A stretch of 18,538 nucleotides of DNA from Draconibacterium orientale (GTDB lineage Bacteria; Bacteroidota; Bacteroidia; Bacteroidales; UBA1556): assembly GCA_022736595.1 (NCBI GenBank), contig DZDC01000046.1, positions 1 through 18,538 of the forward strand, written 5' to 3'. The notes beneath the pieces are model-generated. The model was not told where the DNA came from and ran no database searches. It worked only from the letters and a program-made list of their open reading frames with translations. Position 1 is the stretch's first letter. The number at the start of each line of letters is the position of its first letter. Shown here piece after piece: positions 15,269 to 18,538 of this stretch. The position numbers and the translations under genes are program-made.

Positions 15269-16141
15269 ATGAATAGCCTTAAATCCATACTTTTTTTATT
15301 GCTGGCAACCTTTCTTTTTGGATTGGCTTCGTGTAATTTATTAAGTGGTGACAAAGATGTTATTGCGGCTAAAGTATATGATTTTGTTTTAACTGAAGAG
15401 GCTTTAGTTCAGTCGATTCCTTCAGGTTTGACTCCCGAAGACAGTGTGAGGGTGCGCACCGAATACATTCAACAATGGATTCGCGAACACGTGCTGCTAC
15501 ATCAAGCCATCGAAAACGACCTTCAATTACCCGAAGAGGTTCAGTCCATCGAAAAGCAGGTGGAAGATTATCGCAATTCATTGATTATCTATCAATACAC
15601 CAAAAAACTGGTGGAGCAAAAATTGGATACCAATGTGAGTGAGGATGAGGTTGAAAAATACTACCGTTCTCATGCCAATGATTTTGTATTGAAAGATGAT
15701 ATCATTAAAATCCTGTATCTAAAACTCGAAAAGAATGCTAGAAATATTGGGATAGCTCGTAGTTTGCTCCGCGATTACAAAGCCTCCAATTACATCAAAC
15801 TTGAAGCTATTGCCGAGGATCGAGCCTCCAATTTCTTCCTTGATACCAGCAGTTGGATACTTTTTGAAGATATTTTAAAAGAGATTCCTTTAGAAATTTA
15901 TAATAGAAGTCTCTACTTGCAAAATAACAAATACGTTGAAGTAGAAGACTCCATTTATATTTATATGCTTCGTGTTAATGCCTATCGAGTTCAAGATGGA
16001 CTCTCGCCACTGAGCTTCGAGTCGGAACGCATCCGTGACCTTATCGTAAACGGACGTAAAATGCTTATGATTGAGCAAATGAAAGAAAGCATTTATAAGG
16101 AAGCCATTGAAAATAATAAAATTAAAATTTTTGAAAAATAA
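15269..16141 (+). CDS. SurA-like lipoprotein with apparently degenerate parvulin fold
   Basis: A predicted lipoprotein of 290 residues: the signal peptide ends in lipobox LASC with C22 as the lipidated Cys, so it should be membrane-anchored. The ATG at 15269 is preferred; a GTG directly before it (15266) would add one residue. Helices at about 40-135 (TEYIQQWIREHVLLHQAIEN and the following long helix) match the SurA N-terminal chaperone pattern. Residues 146-237 follow the strand-helix-strand order of a parvulin domain but lack the usual HI-L start (KILYLKL instead), the SEDP segment, the GGDLG loop and the terminal GFHIIKL. I infer loss of isomerase activity with retention of a chaperone or scaffold role. 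The start lies 4 nt after the preceding stop, implying translational coupling. The fold assignment is by pattern only; the lipoprotein call is strong. Confidence 0.8.
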   Translation: MNSLKSILFLLLATFLFGLASCNLLSGDKDVIAAKVYDFVLTEEALVQSIPSGLTPEDSVRVRTEYIQQWIREHVLLHQAIENDLQLPEEVQSIEKQVEDYRNSLIIYQYTKKLVEQKLDTNVSEDEVEKYYRSHANDFVLKDDIIKILYLKLEKNARNIGIARSLLRDYKASNYIKLEAIAEDRASNFFLDTSSWILFEDILKEIPLEIYNRSLYLQNNKYVEVEDSIYIYMLRVNAYRVQDGLSPLSFESERIRDLIVNGRKMLMIEQMKESIYKEAIENNKIKIFEK

Positions 16142-16146
16142 TTAGC

Positions 16147-17508
16147 ATGTCAAAAATCACAATTCAGAGTTTAATATTCGCTGCACTGGTAATAGGTTTT
16201 ATTATCGGAAATCAAAAAACGGTGGAAGCCCAGCCTCAGGTAATTGATAAGATTGTAGCAGTGGTAGGATCCAACGAAATCCTTTACTCTGATGTGCAGA
16301 ATCAATACATGCAATATTTGATGCAGGGGTATTCCGCTGATGGTATGGCCATGCGCTGTCAGATTTTTGAAGAAATGCTTTTTACTAAACTTTTGCTCAA
16401 CCAAGCCCAGCTCGATAGTATTGTGGTTTCTGAGGATCAAGTGGGCAGTGAATTGGATCGCCGATTGCAATATTTTATCAGTCAGATCGGCTCACAGGAA
16501 AAGTTAGAAGCCTATTACAATCGCAGTATCAATGATATTAAAGCCGATTTGCGCAATGTAATTCGTGACCAAATGATGTCGGAACAGGTGAGAGAGAAAA
16601 TTGTGGCAGATATTAAGATTACACCTGCTGAGGTTCGTGTATTTTATAACGAAATGCCAAAAGATAGCATTCCGAGCATAAGCTCCGAATACCAATATTC
16701 GCACATCGTAATTACGCCCACCGTGCATCCTGAAGAACGACAATACGCACTTTCAAAAATGGAATCCATACGCCAACGTGTAATCAAAGGCGAGAGCTTT
16801 GAGTCATTGGCGCGCCTTTATTCCGAAGATCCCGGCTCTGCCATGAAAGGCGGTGAGTTGGGCGATTTTGGAAAAGGAGTGATGTACCCTGAATTTGAAG
16901 CCGCCGCATTTACTTTACAAGAAGGCGAAATAAGTCCCATCGTTGAGTCTGAGGCAGGCTTTCATATTATTAAACTTATCAAGCGCAAAGGAGATTACAT
17001 CAATGTGCGCCATATCCTCATTATGACCAAAGTAAGTCCCATTTCCATTCAATTGTCTCAGAATAAGCTGGACAGTGTTTACCTGCTGATTTCCTCAGGT
17101 AAAATCACTTTTGAAGAGGCTGCTTTAAAATATTCCGACGACGATTCTAAATATTCTAAAGGAGCCGTGGTGAACCAACAAAGTGGTAATACCATTTTTC
17201 TACCCGAGCAAATGGATAAGGATTTGTTTTTTACCATTGATAAAATGAGCCCGGGGCAGATTTCAAAACCCTCGGTTTATGAGAAAGATCGAAACACCAA
17301 GGCCATTCGGATTGTGCGACTTGATAAGCGTACCCAACCTCATGTGGCCAATTTGGAAGAGGATTATGATAAAATTCAATCTTGGGCCATCGAAGACAAA
17401 AAATCAAAAGCCCTCAATGCATGGATCAACGATAAGGCGAGTAAAACTTATATTTTTATCCAAGATGCGGATTTGAAAAATTGCGATTTTATTTACAAAT
17501 GGGACTAA
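16147..17508 (+). CDS. surA: SurA-type periplasmic chaperone / peptidyl-prolyl isomerase
   Basis: 453 residues, close to the length of classical SurA. SurA escorts unfolded outer-membrane proteins across the periplasm and has prolyl isomerase activity. The signal peptide runs to about A28 (VEA before QPQ). The N-terminal chaperone region (32-155) starts with VIDKIVAVVGSNEILYSDV, the standard SurA opening, with the FEEMLFTKLLLNQA helix. Parvulin domain 1 (183-279) is canonical: YSHIVI, FESLARLYSEDPGSA, GGELGDF, GFHIIKL. Parvulin domain 2 (286-395) keeps VRHILI and FEEAALKYSDD but has lost the GG-LG loop. A C-terminal helix follows. The gene begins 5 nt after the lipoprotein gene and ends 9 nt before moxR. 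The symbol reflects family and architecture; Bacteroidota carry several such paralogues, so one-to-one orthology with E. coli surA is not certain. Confidence 0.88.
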   Translation: MSKITIQSLIFAALVIGFIIGNQKTVEAQPQVIDKIVAVVGSNEILYSDVQNQYMQYLMQGYSADGMAMRCQIFEEMLFTKLLLNQAQLDSIVVSEDQVGSELDRRLQYFISQIGSQEKLEAYYNRSINDIKADLRNVIRDQMMSEQVREKIVADIKITPAEVRVFYNEMPKDSIPSISSEYQYSHIVITPTVHPEERQYALSKMESIRQRVIKGESFESLARLYSEDPGSAMKGGELGDFGKGVMYPEFEAAAFTLQEGEISPIVESEAGFHIIKLIKRKGDYINVRHILIMTKVSPISIQLSQNKLDSVYLLISSGKITFEEAALKYSDDDSKYSKGAVVNQQSGNTIFLPEQMDKDLFFTIDKMSPGQISKPSVYEKDRNTKAIRIVRLDKRTQPHVANLEEDYDKIQSWAIEDKKSKALNAWINDKASKTYIFIQDADLKNCDFIYKWD

Positions 17509-17517
17509 ATACACATT

Positions 17518-18483
17518 ATGTATTCTACAGAAAAAGAAGCTTTTGACGCGTTACAACATAAATATAAACTCATCACCGAGGAGGTGGCAAAAGTAATTAT
17601 TGGCCAAAATGAGGTTGTAAAAGGCCTGCTCATTTCTATATTTAGTAATGGACATTGTCTTTTGGTGGGAGTGCCAGGTTTGGCCAAAACGCTGATGGTG
17701 AATGCGCTATCTCAAGTGTTGGGAATGGGATTTAAGCGCATTCAATTTACCCCCGACCTGATGCCTTCTGATATCACCGGAACTGAAATTCTGGATGATC
17801 AACGTCATTTCAAATTCATACAAGGACCTGTTTTTTCAAACATTGTGCTTGCCGACGAAATAAACCGTACTCCGCCCAAAACCCAAGCAGCACTGCTCGA
17901 AGCCATGCAGGAGAAGCAAGTCACCGTGGCAGGAAACCTTTATCCCTTGCCTCAACCTTTTTTCGTTTTGGCAACTCAAAACCCCATAGAGCAGGAAGGA
18001 ACTTACCCATTGCCCGAAGCCCAACTCGATCGTTTTATGTTCAATCTTTGGCTCGATTACCCTTCCTTTGCCGACGAATTGACCATAGTGAAAGAAACCA
18101 CGGGCAGCAAATCAATACAACTCAAAGCCTGCACTAATCAAGATGAAATTACTTATTTCCAACAACTAATTCGTCGATTACCAGTGGTGGATAATGTGGT
18201 GGAATATGCAGTGAAACTGGTCAATTCCACGCGCCCCAATACTGAAAAAGCCCATCCTTTAGCCAATCAATACCTCCTTTGGGGAGCAGGCCCTCGTGCT
18301 TCGCAGTTTTTAATTATTGCAGCTAAAGTACATGCTGCTTTTTCTGGCAAATTTTCGCCTGATATTGAAGATGTTAAAGCTGTGGCTTCTGCCGTTTTGC
18401 GCCATCGAATTGTGGTAAACTATAAAGCGGAAGCAGATGGTTATTCTGTTGAAAAGATTATCAACGAGCTTTTAAAAGTATAA
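17518..18483 (+). CDS. MoxR-family AAA+ ATPase
   Basis: A cytoplasmic AAA+ ATPase of 321 residues, full length for the family. MoxR proteins act as chaperones that use ATP to assemble or insert metal cofactors or to activate VWA-domain partner proteins. Motifs: Walker A GVPGLAKT (51-58), Walker B IVLADE (109-114) followed by INRTPPKTQAALLEAMQE, sensor 1 Asn in LATQNP (151-156), Arg finger in QLDRF (169-173), and sensor 2 in WGAGPRAS (255-262). The ATG at 17518 lies 9 nt after the stop of the SurA-type gene, so the two are very likely co-transcribed. In most Bacteroidota the next genes encode DUF58 and VWA (Bat) proteins, which would be beyond the window. No clear terminator lies in the 55 nt that remain. 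The family call is firm; the specific partner is unknown. Confidence 0.95.
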   Translation: MYSTEKEAFDALQHKYKLITEEVAKVIIGQNEVVKGLLISIFSNGHCLLVGVPGLAKTLMVNALSQVLGMGFKRIQFTPDLMPSDITGTEILDDQRHFKFIQGPVFSNIVLADEINRTPPKTQAALLEAMQEKQVTVAGNLYPLPQPFFVLATQNPIEQEGTYPLPEAQLDRFMFNLWLDYPSFADELTIVKETTGSKSIQLKACTNQDEITYFQQLIRRLPVVDNVVEYAVKLVNSTRPNTEKAHPLANQYLLWGAGPRASQFLIIAAKVHAAFSGKFSPDIEDVKAVASAVLRHRIVVNYKAEADGYSVEKIINELLKV

Positions 18484-18538
18484 ATAGCTTATAGGCCTTG
18501 TGCTAATACATTTGAGAAATAAATGCCTAAGTGTGTTT

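Noticed and set aside
18492..18529. TAGGC...GCCTA inverted repeat and TACATTTG (18507-18514) after moxR
   Set aside because: The stem is only 5 bp with a 28-nt loop, so it is not a terminator. The octamer matches TAnnTTTG but has no -33 box, and the gene it would serve is outside the window.
1..18538. CRISPR arrays, tRNA/rRNA genes, insertion sequences, phage or toxin-antitoxin genes
   Set aside because: No spaced direct repeats, cloverleaf structures, transposase motifs or terminal inverted repeats were found on reading both strands.

Overview
The window looks like chromosomal DNA of a Bacteroidota bacterium (order not resolvable from sequence alone). The evidence is: a secreted giant protein ending in a type A type IX secretion (T9SS) sorting domain; A-rich sequence rather than a clear Shine-Dalgarno site before the starts; TAnnTTTG-type -7 promoter candidates; low GC; and a run of SurA/parvulin foldase genes next to guaB. 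All six genes lie on the + strand. I see no tRNA, rRNA, CRISPR, insertion sequence, phage gene or broken gene.

Region 1 (1-400) is a very AT-rich non-coding leader. It holds a duplicated A9-tract element, a small palindrome and a -7-like element just before the first gene. Region 2 (401-11494) is one gene of 11.1 kb. It encodes a 3697-residue exported mosaic protein with a signal peptide, two MAM-like jelly rolls, three right-handed parallel beta-helix modules, about ten CARDB-like 'DAGV' beta-sandwich modules, two Ig-like domains (one apparently carrying an inserted domain), a GEVED domain and the T9SS C-terminal domain. A strong intrinsic terminator at 11512-11547 closes it. Its target is unknown; a large cell-surface or secreted adhesin or glycan-binding protein is the most economical inference.

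Region 3 (11735-13198) is guaB, IMP dehydrogenase, complete with all catalytic elements. Region 4 (13288-18483) is a tight gene run with gaps of 4, 5 and 9 nt. It encodes a soluble periplasmic two-parvulin PPIase, a SurA-like lipoprotein whose parvulin fold looks catalytically degenerate, a SurA-type chaperone/PPIase with two parvulin domains, and a MoxR-family AAA+ ATPase. The first three would work together on folding outer-membrane and secreted proteins in the periplasm, while MoxR is cytoplasmic. The usual MoxR partners (DUF58 and VWA proteins) would be expected beyond the right edge.

The most notable points are the internal modular logic of the giant protein (three beta-helix cassettes sharing one C-terminal cap signature, and a domain nested inside an Ig-like domain) and the foldase trio with one apparently inactive, lipid-anchored member. 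I do not see evidence of a wholly new defence or mobile system here; guaB and the foldase/MoxR genes read as ordinary core genes.
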